From: Pseudobdellovibrionaceae bacterium
GTDB taxonomy: Bacteria; Bdellovibrionota; Bdellovibrionia; Bdellovibrionales; Bdellovibrionaceae
DNA length: 64,000 bases
Direction: 5' to 3'
NCBI GenBank assembly: GCA_016719575.1
Contig: JADJYV010000003.1
Span: 1-64,000, forward strand
Of this stretch, positions 18,047-27,100 are shown piece after piece. Within the stretch, counting starts at the first letter, position 1; the number at the start of each line of letters is the position of its first letter. Position numbers and translations under genes: made by a program. The notes beneath the pieces were generated by a model. The model was not told the origin of the DNA. It searched no databases and was given only the letters and a program-made list of their open reading frames with translations.

Positions 18047-18547
18047 ATGGCATATCTTCTTTTACTTTTATTATCGTTTGTTGGCGTGTCTGCCTTTGCG
18101 GCTGATGTGGTGGACATGCCCCTGCCGGAAACCAGTTCTGGCGTTGAGCTGAATACGGAACTAACAGAGCTGGCCGCGCCGGCAAAACTCCAGGAGCCTT
18201 CGGTAAAGGGATCCTCATCAAGCAGTAGATTTTCGGTGTCAGCGAAAGATCGCAAAGAGGCCGTGATGAGGACGATTTCTCAACATTATCCCCAACTCAA
18301 ACAATGTTACGAGCAGGGACTTAAGAAGAATAGCAATCTACAGGGCAAAATCGTATTTACGTGGGGTATTGAAGACGATGGAAAGGTTTCTGCCGTAGAA
18401 ATTCAAAGCTCTGAAATTAACACTAAAGAAGTTGAAAACTGCATGACTGAGCGCCTAACAGCGTGGCGCTTTCCTCAGGATGCAAGGCTCAAAAGCAATA
18501 AGGATCGCATGACCTATACCTTTCACTTCATCTCTGAAAAAGACTAA
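18047..18547 (+). CDS. AgmX/PglI C-terminal (TonB-like) domain exported protein
   Basis: The ATG at 18047 follows a G-rich ribosome binding site (GGGGGG, 18036-18041) and is directly followed by a signal peptide (MAYLLLLLLSFVGVSAFA). This makes it preferable to earlier in-frame codons. The protein has 166 residues. A low-complexity Ser/Glu linker leads into the domain, with QHYPQLKQCYEQGLKKNSNL, GKIVFTWGIEDDGKV and CMTERLTAWRFP, typical of the AgmX/PglI or TonB-C-like domain found in deltaproteobacterial and Bdellovibrio envelope proteins. A periplasmic role is likely, perhaps in motility or envelope energy coupling. The stop overlaps the convergent M1 peptidase by 4 bp. Confidence 0.72.
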   Translation: MAYLLLLLLSFVGVSAFAADVVDMPLPETSSGVELNTELTELAAPAKLQEPSVKGSSSSSRFSVSAKDRKEAVMRTISQHYPQLKQCYEQGLKKNSNLQGKIVFTWGIEDDGKVSAVEIQSSEINTKEVENCMTERLTAWRFPQDARLKSNKDRMTYTFHFISEKD

Positions 18548-20505
18548 GGAATATTAACTATGAGTGGAGAACTAATCACTGGCCAAGAGGCCTTTAGGAG
18601 ATTCGTTTTCTCTTCAAACACCAAAACCCCAAATTTTCCGTAGTGAAGTAAGCGGGGAGCAAAACTTTCAATATTTTTCGGACTCCGAATCCACAAAACA
18701 CTCAAATCACCTTGGTGGACTGTTCCAGCGAGCATTGTTGACATTCGCGCTCTCGGATAGCTCTTCCCAAGAATTGTGATTTCATCCGTCGTGAGCGAAA
18801 AATCCTGACCTTTCAAAACGGTTTTCATAAAAGCTTCGTAGGCAGGTGAGTCGCCAATCATAACGATCGCGCCCGTTGCTGGAAGGTTTTTTAGAATGTC
18901 ATCGGATGTAGCAATAACATCGCCTTCTGTGGAACCTTTCCATATTTTGACATAGGCGTCTTTGATCGCTATGTCCGAACTCGTGACCCAGATTTGGGCA
19001 GCACCAAAGACGGTTGAAAGTGAGACCGGACGCTCTTCGCGATCGAGCCAGCGGAAGACATCAAAATCAGGATCGACTTCGAACTTTTTTATCGGTGATG
19101 AGAAGGTCAGCGAGAAAGACTGGATTGATTGTGTCATATTCAAAACCAATTTTTCGACGGTTCCATTATTGAAAGTCCATTGGACAGGCAGTCTCAGTTG
19201 ATAAGGATCCCACAAGGAATTTTGGGTGACAGGATCCAGTTGTTCTAGGGTCAGAGTTCCTTTGCTTCCGTCTTTTGTAATTTTAAAATCTTTGATTTTG
19301 AGATAGGGGGCACCCGCGCGATCTAGCCACTGCGAAAAAAAAGTCTTAAGGGGCGCTCGTGTGATATTTTCAAAAGTTCCCTGGAGCTCTTCAAAGCTGA
19401 CTGCCTGGCTGCGATAGTTTTGGTAGAACATCTGAAGTCCCTGATTGAAGGTTTCCTCTGAGAGATACTGCTCGAGCATATGATATAACATCAGTCCCTT
19501 GCCGTAGCCGATTGCCTGGGTGCTGGCGTTGTGCCTGCCCGTAAATTTTCTCAAAGGAAAGTCTCCAGCAGAGCGTGTGTAATCTTGGTAATTCATTAAG
19601 ACATGCAAACGATAATCTTTTTTTAAAGAGGCATTCGCCAAGAGTCCATAGTCGGACATATAGGTGGTCAAGCCCTCAGACCAATTTCCCCGCGCATAGT
19701 CCACGTGGACGCTATTGCCCCACCAGTTGTGAAGTAGCTCATGGGGCAATGACGTGTTCAAAATATAGGGCAGTCGCACCACTCCTGGACCGAGCAGGGT
19801 AAAGGCCGGCATTCCGTAGCCGGTTTCCCAAAAATTTTCTATGACTGAAAAAGAGCTATAAGGAAAGGGGCCAATCAGCTTGTTGTAGCGGTCTAAAAAG
19901 GCGGGGAGGGGGCTTAACAAACTTTGCGCTAATGCCGGGTCCTCGCCCCGAAGGTAGACGTAAAATGGGGTGGGACTTGTTTCGAGAGCGTATTTTTTAA
20001 AAGGCCCAGCAATGAGATAGATTTCGGGTTGAGGTAGATTTAACTCGGCCGGTGAAGCTAAGACCCAGTCAGCTGGGAGCGAGGCGGTGTGAATAGAATA
20101 GGTCGTAAACTCTGAAAATACGGGAGCCCAATAAGAAGAGCCAAAAAGAACAGCTCCCTCTGGCGAAATTAAGCCAGAGCTTTCGTTGTCGACGACGGGA
20201 TCATAAATAACCCCGGCGTATTCGATGAGAGCTTCGTGGTCGGGTCCAAGGACTAATTCATATTCGCGAAATCGTTCGGAGGGAGATTCGTAAAGATCGG
20301 CGATGGTGTCATCTGGAGAGAGGCATTTTACCGAAAGATTTTTATGCAATTGAAAGCGATAGCGGTGTTGCGCTGGGCTTGTCGCTTGAATGAGGTCCCT
20401 GGCAACGAGGCTTTTGAGGGCCGGCGTAATCTGAATATCAAAGATTTGATGAACATGGGCTTGAGCTGCAGAGGTCGCGAGGAGAATCCATAGAATGTAT
20501 TTCAT
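18544..20505 (-). CDS. Secreted M1-like metallopeptidase
   Basis: This 653-residue protein has a signal peptide (MKYILWILLATSAAQA). It carries the gluzincin zinc site HELLHNWWGN at residues 255-264 (HEXXH) and the third ligand in NWSEGLTTY (Glu about 277), as in M1 aminopeptidases. The usual upstream exopeptidase motif GAMEN is not seen; FWETGYGMPAF occupies that place, so a true aminopeptidase activity is uncertain. The C-terminal 250 residues hold a beta-rich part and a domain of unknown type. It probably degrades peptides outside the cytoplasm. It is transcribed alone, divergent from a Lys-rich lipoprotein gene about 200 bp away. Confidence 0.8.
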   Translation of the reverse strand: MKYILWILLATSAAQAHVHQIFDIQITPALKSLVARDLIQATSPAQHRYRFQLHKNLSVKCLSPDDTIADLYESPSERFREYELVLGPDHEALIEYAGVIYDPVVDNESSGLISPEGAVLFGSSYWAPVFSEFTTYSIHTASLPADWVLASPAELNLPQPEIYLIAGPFKKYALETSPTPFYVYLRGEDPALAQSLLSPLPAFLDRYNKLIGPFPYSSFSVIENFWETGYGMPAFTLLGPGVVRLPYILNTSLPHELLHNWWGNSVHVDYARGNWSEGLTTYMSDYGLLANASLKKDYRLHVLMNYQDYTRSAGDFPLRKFTGRHNASTQAIGYGKGLMLYHMLEQYLSEETFNQGLQMFYQNYRSQAVSFEELQGTFENITRAPLKTFFSQWLDRAGAPYLKIKDFKITKDGSKGTLTLEQLDPVTQNSLWDPYQLRLPVQWTFNNGTVEKLVLNMTQSIQSFSLTFSSPIKKFEVDPDFDVFRWLDREERPVSLSTVFGAAQIWVTSSDIAIKDAYVKIWKGSTEGDVIATSDDILKNLPATGAIVMIGDSPAYEAFMKTVLKGQDFSLTTDEITILGKSYPRARMSTMLAGTVHQGDLSVLWIRSPKNIESFAPRLLHYGKFGVLVFEEKTNLLKASWPVISSPLIVNIP

Positions 20506-20711
20506 TTCTTACTGGTATCCTGTCTCACTTTGAATTGTCAAATGAGAGCCAGGGTGTTTATTTTGGTTAAGAGACGTCAACAGTTCAGTCAACTGTCAAA
20601 CTTTTGCATTATAACCCATTGATTTAATGTGAGAATATTAAAATATTAAGAAGTGATACCCCAAGAGTCGTTGTTATACTGTTTTTACATTTTAGGGAAA
20701 AGAGGGGTTCC

Positions 20712-21446
20712 ATGAGAATGACAATAATGCTTGCTGCCGCTTGTAGCTTTTTAATTTCTTGTTCAACTTTGGAGTTGCTGAGCCCAAAGCAAGAAACCGC
20801 TGCCAATCCCGAACAACCGGTGATTTCGCCAGAGCCAACGGCGTCGGCCTCTTTAACTAATGGAACCGAATCAGATATGGGGGATGGCTCTCAAGTTCAG
20901 TCCGAAACGAAAGCGGCAGAACAACAACAGGAACAAACTCATGTTGCGAACGAACAACGCTCAAATTCAGAGCTCGATAGTGCCGCACCCGAAGTCCCCG
21001 CAACTGATACTTTTTATGCCGGAACCCAAGCTAAGACTGAAACGCCAACACCAGAATTATTTCCTGCAACATTGCCTGAAAAGCAGCCGGTGACTTCAAA
21101 CCACGAAGAGTACTCTCGCTCTTCAGCTGGAACGACGGAAGAAAAAGCTGTTTCTCAAAAATCATCTAAGCAAAAGTCATCTAAGCATTTGGCAAAAAAA
21201 CATTCCAAAAAAAGTATTGCAAAGAAAAACTCAAAGAAAAGTCACCATATTGCTAAAAAACAAAGCTCAAAAAAGCACAAGGCAATGGCTAAGAAGTCCT
21301 CAAAAAAGATGGATTGCAAAAAAATAGCTAAACACTCTAAAAAAGCTTCTAAAAAAGAAATTGCTATGTGCAAATCCGAAAAGAGAAAAGTTGCCAGTAA
21401 ATCCAAGCGTGTCAGCAAGATATCCAGTCATGTAAAACGCATTTAA
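20712..21446 (+). CDS. Lipoprotein with lysine-rich C-terminal tail
   Basis: The 244 residues begin with a lipoprotein signal (MRMTIMLAAACSFLISC, lipobox LISC). A Glu/Thr/Pro-rich linker of about 120 residues comes next. The final 100 residues are extremely basic, with Lys-Lys-Ser and Ala-Lys-Lys repeats (HLAKKHSKKSIAKKNSKKSH). The tail resembles histone H1-like or PARA repeats, but here it sits on an exported lipid-anchored protein. It could bind anionic polymers such as lipopolysaccharide, teichoic acid or DNA; this is inference. An upstream GAGGGG is a plausible ribosome binding site. A strong terminator follows the stop. Confidence 0.65.
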   Translation: MRMTIMLAAACSFLISCSTLELLSPKQETAANPEQPVISPEPTASASLTNGTESDMGDGSQVQSETKAAEQQQEQTHVANEQRSNSELDSAAPEVPATDTFYAGTQAKTETPTPELFPATLPEKQPVTSNHEEYSRSSAGTTEEKAVSQKSSKQKSSKHLAKKHSKKSIAKKNSKKSHHIAKKQSSKKHKAMAKKSSKKMDCKKIAKHSKKASKKEIAMCKSEKRKVASKSKRVSKISSHVKRI

Positions 21447-21483
21447 ATTGTTTTTTAAAGACTGACGATTTCATCGGACAAGA

Positions 21484-21515
21484 CGCCGGCCAAAAAAATA
21501 GGCCGGTGTTTTTTT
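21484..21515 (+). terminator. Rho-independent terminator
   Basis: CGCCGGCC (21484-21491) pairs with GGCCGGTG (21501-21508) as an 8-bp stem with one G-U, followed by a run of T. It ends the Lys-rich lipoprotein gene. Confidence 0.9.
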
Positions 21516-21571
21516 AAAGATTTCTTCAGAATCGTCTGTCTGCGAGAACTGATCATCGAAAGATTCTGAAA

Positions 21572-22033
21572 TCACAAGCACAGATAGATATCGTCCTCAT
21601 TGACGCGGACTTCGACTCCTTCGGAGTCTGTATAAATGAGAAGGGGAACTAAAAGAGTCGTCCCATCTTCGAGCTCTAGGATCTGCATGCCTTCTTTTTT
21701 CGACTGTTTTTCGACTTTCTTTGAGCGGCTCTCTGCCGTTTGTGTCTTATTGACATCGTACAAGGAGGCGCTCTTGATCTTTTTCATTTTTCTATCAAGG
21801 GCCAACTGCAATTTGAGATTTGAACTCGTTTCATAGACACATTCCACGACAAGGGAGGCGGAGGCCTCGCCGGTAAGAACCTTGTCCCCGGTCAAAACCT
21901 TCTCCTTGGGAGCCTCAGGTTTTGAAGACTTCACTTTAGCTGTGGGCTCATCATTAAAGAAAGTTTTATGGCAGCCTGAGGTCAAGAAAATAAACCCGAG
22001 AAGTAGAAAAACTGAATATTTACTCTTAATCAT
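21572..22033 (-). CDS. Hypothetical lipoprotein
   Basis: This 153-residue protein has a lipoprotein signal (MIKSKYSVFLLLGFIFLTSGC, lipobox TSGC). The linker is Lys/Pro-rich and the C-terminal half is a charged beta-rich domain (ASLVVECVYETSS ... ILELEDGTTLLVPLLIYTD) ending DDIYLCL. It has two further cysteines that could form a disulfide. No family is recognised. It is transcribed alone, convergent with the Lys-rich lipoprotein and divergent from the HEAT-repeat protein, with a 253-bp gap in which I see no gene. Confidence 0.6.
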   Translation of the reverse strand: MIKSKYSVFLLLGFIFLTSGCHKTFFNDEPTAKVKSSKPEAPKEKVLTGDKVLTGEASASLVVECVYETSSNLKLQLALDRKMKKIKSASLYDVNKTQTAESRSKKVEKQSKKEGMQILELEDGTTLLVPLLIYTDSEGVEVRVNEDDIYLCL

Positions 22034-22286
22034 GGCGGCCTCCGAAGGGCCTATATTAAGCGGTGCTTCCTCTTACGAATAGATGTTATTATTTTTAACA
22101 GTAAAGTTTACACTGACGCGAATGCAAATTCATTCAACTTGAGATCGAACCAAGTACATTTGGAAGAAAAAATTACTTCTAAGGGGCTTTTAGGTAAACA
22201 GAGCTAGACCAGAAGTTTACGGACAATTATGGTAAAAACTTGGGCAGTATTTTCTCTGATTCTAAATAGTTGGGGGCTTAGGCGCT

Positions 22287-24035
22287 ATGAAAATGAAGGT
22301 TCTTCGATTTTTAGTTCTTCCATGGGTTTTGTTTTTTATTGCGATTGTTTCGGTGATGGTTTTTGCTGGCGCGGCAACCACTAAATTACCCGAGCTCGCT
22401 TCAAAGTATGGTTTATATCTTTTATTCGTTGGAATTGTATTTTGCCTTTATTCTAATTTTTCCACCCTCACTCGCGCCGGCATTTGGCTAGCCCACTCGC
22501 TGCCAAGTTCATTGCGACGATCGCCATGGGGTTGGTTCTTTCGAGCCGTTCTGGCTGCTGCTATTGCTTTGGGATTTTATTTGGTTGGGCAGTTACCTTG
22601 GATTCCTCTCTTATGGCAAGCTATGGTGATCCCGGTGGCCTTTGCGGCTTCGCTGTTTGTTATCGTTTGGAGTCTGATGGGACTTGTTTTGACCTGGTCA
22701 TCGCAGATTGCCTTTAGCCGCTTTTCGGCTTTTGCATTGGGCCTGCCGGTGTTTGCATTGGTCCCACTTACAGCGATTTTTTTAGGTAAAACGATTACCA
22801 CGGCCTACGTCGCGAGTCGTCCTGAAACCTCCCCTTCATTGATGCAAGCTGCCGCTCAAAAAGATCAGAAAAAAGAAATGGCACAAGCAGCAAATACTAC
22901 GACAACGCCAACAGACACGAAGCCAACGGTTACGCCACTTAGTGATGAAGCTAAATTATTTTATAGCTTAGCCACAGCGGGAAAGTCTTGCGCGGAAAAT
23001 AGCAAAGAGATTCAAAAAGCACTGACTCCTTATGAGAGTGAAGATGTCGCTTTTTGGGCGATTAAAGCCATAAAGTGCACAGAGATGAAGTCGGTTGTGG
23101 CTTTGCCAAAACTAGCAAAAATTATGGTCGAACATTCAAGCTCGAAAGTAAGAGCGGCCGCAATTTTGGCAATGCCAAAATTTGGAACAGAAAATGTTCG
23201 CCGAATTGGATATTTGCTAGTAAAACGCATTTCCGAAAAGGAGCCCGTGGAGGTTATTGAGGCAGCAGCTCAAGTACTGATTCGTCTCGGAGAGGACGAG
23301 AAAAAGTGGGCGCACAACCGCCTTAAGAGTTTACTTGATAGTTCAAAGGCAAGTGGGACAGTCGCCAAAGTGCTAGTTGAAAATTTAAAAAGTGATGAGC
23401 TGGTGATAGAATATATATCGACCAATTTGCCAGGGCAGGGGCCGGCGAGAGCCCGGGCTGTAAAAATGGTGTGCGCTCTTCCGCCGTCTCAGCGTCAGGT
23501 GGCAGAGCCTTACATTGAGTCGATTGTCGCGTCGATTCAGACAGGCGCAGAGGACGATCCAGCGATCGTTGCTTTGGGGTGTATGGGGCAGGCAGGCTTT
23601 GAGGCGATACGCCGTGAGGTGACTTCTCCGAAGAAACTGGGGCGCCCAGTTGCGGCGAGAGCGCTTGCAGAGATTGATATCAAAGACAATACAGAGGGAG
23701 CCCTCGAAATTGCCAAAGACTGTGCCAAGGACGCTGACGACACCGTTCGAAAGTGGTGTAGTCAGGCCCTTGGAGAGATTGGCTCGGCAGCCTTGCCGCA
23801 GATATTGGATCTGTTAAAGTCCAACAAAAGTGAACTTAAGGACGCTGGACAAAATGCTTTAAATTATTTTAATGATCCAAAAGCCAAAATCGAGCTTTTT
23901 CGCGTCCGTGCTGAAAACTCAGGTTGGATGGCCACTCAAAAGAAGCTCGAAATTGCCAAGGCTGTGGATGGCGCTCTTGTTAAAATTGTGACTGAAGAGT
24001 CGCAATCTCAAAGAAATGAAGGAAAAACCGAGTAA
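22287..24035 (+). CDS. Membrane protein with HEAT-like repeats
   Basis: The 582 residues fall into two halves. Residues 1-180 hold four or five hydrophobic helices (VLRFLVLPWVLFFIAIVSVM, YGLYLLFVGIVFCLYS, AVLAAAIALGFYLVG, VIPVAFAASLFVIVWS, ALGLPVFALVPLTAIFLG). After a Thr/Gln-rich linker, residues about 225-580 form helical repeats of HEAT type (VVALPKLAKIMVEHSSSKVR, AAAILAMPKFG, VRKWCSQALGEIGSAALPQI). HEAT repeats are protein-binding scaffolds. The helical domain is probably cytoplasmic or periplasmic and membrane-anchored. No partner is evident from the neighbours. A GC-rich hairpin covers the stop codon. Confidence 0.7.
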   Translation: MKMKVLRFLVLPWVLFFIAIVSVMVFAGAATTKLPELASKYGLYLLFVGIVFCLYSNFSTLTRAGIWLAHSLPSSLRRSPWGWFFRAVLAAAIALGFYLVGQLPWIPLLWQAMVIPVAFAASLFVIVWSLMGLVLTWSSQIAFSRFSAFALGLPVFALVPLTAIFLGKTITTAYVASRPETSPSLMQAAAQKDQKKEMAQAANTTTTPTDTKPTVTPLSDEAKLFYSLATAGKSCAENSKEIQKALTPYESEDVAFWAIKAIKCTEMKSVVALPKLAKIMVEHSSSKVRAAAILAMPKFGTENVRRIGYLLVKRISEKEPVEVIEAAAQVLIRLGEDEKKWAHNRLKSLLDSSKASGTVAKVLVENLKSDELVIEYISTNLPGQGPARARAVKMVCALPPSQRQVAEPYIESIVASIQTGAEDDPAIVALGCMGQAGFEAIRREVTSPKKLGRPVAARALAEIDIKDNTEGALEIAKDCAKDADDTVRKWCSQALGEIGSAALPQILDLLKSNKSELKDAGQNALNYFNDPKAKIELFRVRAENSGWMATQKKLEIAKAVDGALVKIVTEESQSQRNEGKTE

Positions 24036-24054
24036 CCTCGTTTGGGGTTACTCG
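24029..24054. terminator. Hairpin at the end of the HEAT-repeat gene
   Basis: CGAGTAACC (24029-24037) and GGTTACTCG (24046-24054) form a perfect 9-bp stem that includes the TAA stop. There is no adjacent T run, so it may be a weak bidirectional terminator between two convergent genes or an RNA-stabilising hairpin. Confidence 0.45.
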
Positions 24055-24063
24055 AGAGCTCAA

Positions 24064-24477
24064 TTATTTTACTATTATTTGAAGTTCTTTGTTGCCGTTT
24101 GGAGTGGTTATATTAACCACCGATACGCGGGACGAATATTTTACCGAATGACCAAAGAGAGCTTCTTGGGTGTAATCAGAAAATTCAGTCTCGGGAATGA
24201 TTTGGCCAAACTCAACGAAGTCACCACTGAGAGACTTGCAACTCAAAGTAGTCTCTTTAATAACCAGAGTCTCGCGGCAGGTTTTCTCGAGAGCGACCAG
24301 CGTCGGGTCACAAAAGATGACGCCCATACTTGCAATGCAGGGAAAAGACCGGGAAATATTGCCATCGTAGCGATCTTCGGCAACTACAACCTCGCTAAGT
24401 AAAAATGGGTACGCGAAAGCCTCTCCTAGTGGGAGAAGAAGACAAAAACAAATAATTATTCTTGGTGCTATTTTCAT
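24064..24477 (-). CDS. Hypothetical secreted protein
   Basis: This 137-residue protein has a clear signal peptide (MKIAPRIIICFCLLLPLGEAFA) and a small beta-rich body with four cysteines (FPCIASMGVIFCDPT, ETCRETLVIKETTLSCKSL), likely two disulfides. It ends NGNKELQIIVK. This suggests a periplasmic or secreted domain. No family is recognised and the gene stands alone, convergent with the HEAT-repeat gene. Confidence 0.6.
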   Translation of the reverse strand: MKIAPRIIICFCLLLPLGEAFAYPFLLSEVVVAEDRYDGNISRSFPCIASMGVIFCDPTLVALEKTCRETLVIKETTLSCKSLSGDFVEFGQIIPETEFSDYTQEALFGHSVKYSSRVSVVNITTPNGNKELQIIVK

Positions 24478-24722
24478 TTTGAATCCCTTTATTCAATGAA
24501 TATTTCGTTACTCAACACCAAGAGATTCTTGCTGTCTAGAAAGTTGTCGCACCCTGAAAAAATTAGTGAGGGAGCGCTCGTCTGAAATATCGCGAGACCT
24601 TTGGAGCTTTTCTAAGTCAATAGGAAGCCAACTAAGGGCCAGGCCTTGTCTGGCCAATTGTGGAGGATAGAACTTTATGGTAAAAAGGGACCGTGCCTTC
24701 GATCATTAGCAAGGGAGACCCA

Positions 24723-25514
24723 ATGAGAATTCGGCCTACAATTCTTCGATTTTTTCTTGGCGCGGCGCTTGTTCTTTCAGCCTGCGGTGAAATTCCTGAT
24801 AAAGCCCCTAGCGAAGAGAAGGTTGTTGAGTGGGGGGAGGTGCCGCAAGAATTTAATCCAACGATTGCATCCGTCGATTTTAGAACGACGGGAATTGAAA
24901 AATTGAATGTCGATATATTCTCGTTTAAAAAAGATATCGAGATTATTTATGATGAGAATATGACGACGAATGCGGGTTCGTTGATTCTTTATAAAGTTTG
25001 GAAGGGTTCAGCATCGTGGGGGACTGTAAGTATTAAATCAGAGGGTAAAAATCTTGAGATAAAGAGCCTCGGGGACTATCACTGTGCGATTAAAATTAAG
25101 GATAAGAAAATTGAAGAGTTAACGGGTGGTTGCTACGTAAAAATACGAATTGTCTTGCCAAAGGGGTCTGAAATTGAAGTCTATAATGTTGGCAAACTTC
25201 TCTCGAAGCGATTCATCGTATTAACGACTGAAGAGTTTCTTGAAAAGATTGTCGGAGAGCCCTTTGTTTCGAAAAAATTTATTCTTATACAAGAATATCT
25301 TCAATCCTATGCCGGAACGACAAAACGTCCTCAGCTGAGTACCAATCAATTAGGAGTTGTCCTTGGGGAGTTCGACCGAACCGAACACAAGTTTAATGTT
25401 CTCAAAGCATTGCACAGAGCTGTTACGGACAGGCATAATTTGAGCGACATGATTGACCGGGAGTTTAAGTCGACTGAGCGACAGAAAGCGCGTGAGATTG
25501 TTGGTTGGCAATAA
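24723..25514 (+). CDS. Lipoprotein with DUF4476-like C-terminal domain
   Basis: The ATG at 24723 is preceded by AAGGGAG at ideal spacing and begins a lipoprotein signal (MRIRPTILRFFLGAALVLSA, then CG). The upstream in-frame codons are therefore not used. Of 263 residues, the central part is beta-rich with FSFKKDIEIIYDE, resembling adhesin-like DUF2807/DUF4097 sheets. The C-terminal 85 residues are helical (LGEFDRTEHKFNVLKALHRA, DREFKSTERQKAREIV), matching DUF4476, a domain of unknown role often found on bacterial lipoproteins and in animals. It is probably anchored in the envelope. Confidence 0.65.
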   Translation: MRIRPTILRFFLGAALVLSACGEIPDKAPSEEKVVEWGEVPQEFNPTIASVDFRTTGIEKLNVDIFSFKKDIEIIYDENMTTNAGSLILYKVWKGSASWGTVSIKSEGKNLEIKSLGDYHCAIKIKDKKIEELTGGCYVKIRIVLPKGSEIEVYNVGKLLSKRFIVLTTEEFLEKIVGEPFVSKKFILIQEYLQSYAGTTKRPQLSTNQLGVVLGEFDRTEHKFNVLKALHRAVTDRHNLSDMIDREFKSTERQKAREIVGWQ

Positions 25515-25550
25515 GCGCCTTTGCGCAAAGATTGACTTAAACCGTGACAT

Positions 25551-26750
25551 TTAAAAAATCATATTACACAGCGGCGCTTGTTTTTGGGCTATTTTGAAAA
25601 GGCGCCGGATAACTGAAAAATCAAGATCTTTGTTGCCGTTGGCGCGTTGTGACTCTTGAGGGCTGTCTGGGGCGTATTTAGCGTCCGCGCCTCCTCCACT
25701 TCCGAACCAAGCAAAATCGACCCCATATTCGTCCTTGCTTTTATGCCACTTGCCTTCGAAGGCTTTGCCATCTTCATTAATATAGAGAGTGTAGGAAACA
25801 GGAGTTGCTGTTAGATGTTCGCCATTAGAGACTTGCTTTTTGGTTGGACCATTGGTTTCGTTAATATCAACTTCACCTAAGGTGTAAAGTTCGGTTTCTA
25901 TTAAAAGCTTGTGAACAGCACCTGGAAACTTAACCTTTTCGGTCTTTGTTAACGGAGCAGGATCGTGAATTTTACGATTAAACCCGACGACACTTTCGTT
26001 CCATATTTCTGAGCCCAAATGGCTATCGATAACGAAGGATTTCTTCTTAACTCCAATATAAAAGCGAAGAGCAAGATCAAAAATCGCTGGATTTGGTTGT
26101 GCTGCTGCGATTTCATTTCCGTTCGAGGGGCGCCCAATATCAGTATATTTTTCGACGTAAAAATAACTTGCTCCGGCAAGGGCTTTAAGATCTGTAGGAT
26201 GAAAGCGAATCGGGATCCCATCATTGTTAGTCACGTCAATCGGACCTTTAGGCTCTTGAAGCGAAAAGCCGGCACAACGAACGCCATTGCAAAAGCCTTC
26301 CCACGGCTCTGGGCGCTGCGGTCGATAAAGACCACGATGAGTTAATTCGTGTTTTGTTGCTTGAAAGCTGTAATCACCCACGTAGAGGTCGTACTTTTCG
26401 ATTGGTGAAAGTTTGTCGATTTGTGCAGCGGTCAGGGCCATTGCCTGTTGTCTGTTCGGAAATCTTTCGTTGATAGAAGGATGTGAATTTGTTTGCCAGC
26501 GACTGGCGATGCCGCCGCCTTGCATGGCGAAGTAGTTTCCGGCCCAGGGAGCCTGTTTCGCTGGCAACACAAATTGTGTTTTTCCAACAAGAGGATTTTC
26601 AAAATCCCAAAGTTTGTCTGTACTAAAATTTGATTGCTGAAGGGCAAGCAAAAAACTGTTGAACTCATTAGAATAATAACCGGCGGTAGCGGGTGACGAA
26701 TGAGCGATTGAAATGAGAAGAACAATAATGATGGTGATCGACGTTTTCAT
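25551..26750 (-). CDS. Transglutaminase elicitor (GP42-like) family exported protein
   Basis: The ATG at 26750 starts a signal peptide (MKTSITIIIVLLISIAHSSP ATAG), giving 399 residues. The body matches the transglutaminase-elicitor family named after Phytophthora GP42. It has LSPIEKYDLYVGDY, EPWEGFCNGVRCAGF with a candidate nucleophile Cys154, IRFHPTDLKAL, and SFVIDSHLGSEIWN. Residues 249-258 (IWNESVVGFN) line up with the Pep-13 epitope of GP42 (VWNQPVRGF). The family crosslinks proteins through Gln-Lys isopeptide bonds. Bacterial members are little studied. Secretion suggests action on the envelope or on prey. The catalytic assignment is by motif only. Confidence 0.72.
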   Translation of the reverse strand: MKTSITIIIVLLISIAHSSPATAGYYSNEFNSFLLALQQSNFSTDKLWDFENPLVGKTQFVLPAKQAPWAGNYFAMQGGGIASRWQTNSHPSINERFPNRQQAMALTAAQIDKLSPIEKYDLYVGDYSFQATKHELTHRGLYRPQRPEPWEGFCNGVRCAGFSLQEPKGPIDVTNNDGIPIRFHPTDLKALAGASYFYVEKYTDIGRPSNGNEIAAAQPNPAIFDLALRFYIGVKKKSFVIDSHLGSEIWNESVVGFNRKIHDPAPLTKTEKVKFPGAVHKLLIETELYTLGEVDINETNGPTKKQVSNGEHLTATPVSYTLYINEDGKAFEGKWHKSKDEYGVDFAWFGSGGGADAKYAPDSPQESQRANGNKDLDFSVIRRLFKIAQKQAPLCNMIF

Positions 26751-26902
26751 AGTTTTAGTGATGTTCAATTGTTGTACCACGTAACTAGGCTTCATTGCTT
26801 ATGTCTTGGTTATGAGGAGGGTGTGACAAAATTGGGTGTTCAGCTGTTGATTGTATGATCGAAACTCCGTCTCATTTTGGGAACTCATCAAGCCAGTGGA
26901 GC

Positions 26903-27100
26903 CTATTTATTTAGGCTCATAGCCACTTTTGTATTCAAGACTTTTAGTAAGGTCGGAAACTGCTGCTCTAAAAGCTTGGTCAATGACTTGTTTTCCTTAG
27001 CTGAAAGTTTCGTAGCTGAAGGGGTTCCGGTCATTAAAGAAACAGGGCCTTGGCCGACATCGGTTGTTTTCATGTCTACGGCGAAGAGTATTCCTTTCAA
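26903..27100 (-). CDS. C-terminal fragment of a frameshifted exported protein
   Basis: These 65 residues (GILFAVDMKTTDVGQGPVSL ... VAMSLNK) appear to be the true C-terminus of the gene above them on the minus strand. Reading this frame further upstream gives EKFLRNRLEGKIDQRKLK, which looks like better protein than the end of the overlapping frame (SKSFFATVLRAKLTKEN). A one-base indel near 27150 would join them. The 4-bp overlap with 27097-27849 is thus probably a by-product of a frameshift rather than a real start. Confidence 0.4.
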   Translation of the reverse strand: MKGILFAVDMKTTDVGQGPVSLMTGTPSATKLSAKENKSLTKLLEQQFPTLLKVLNTKVAMSLNK

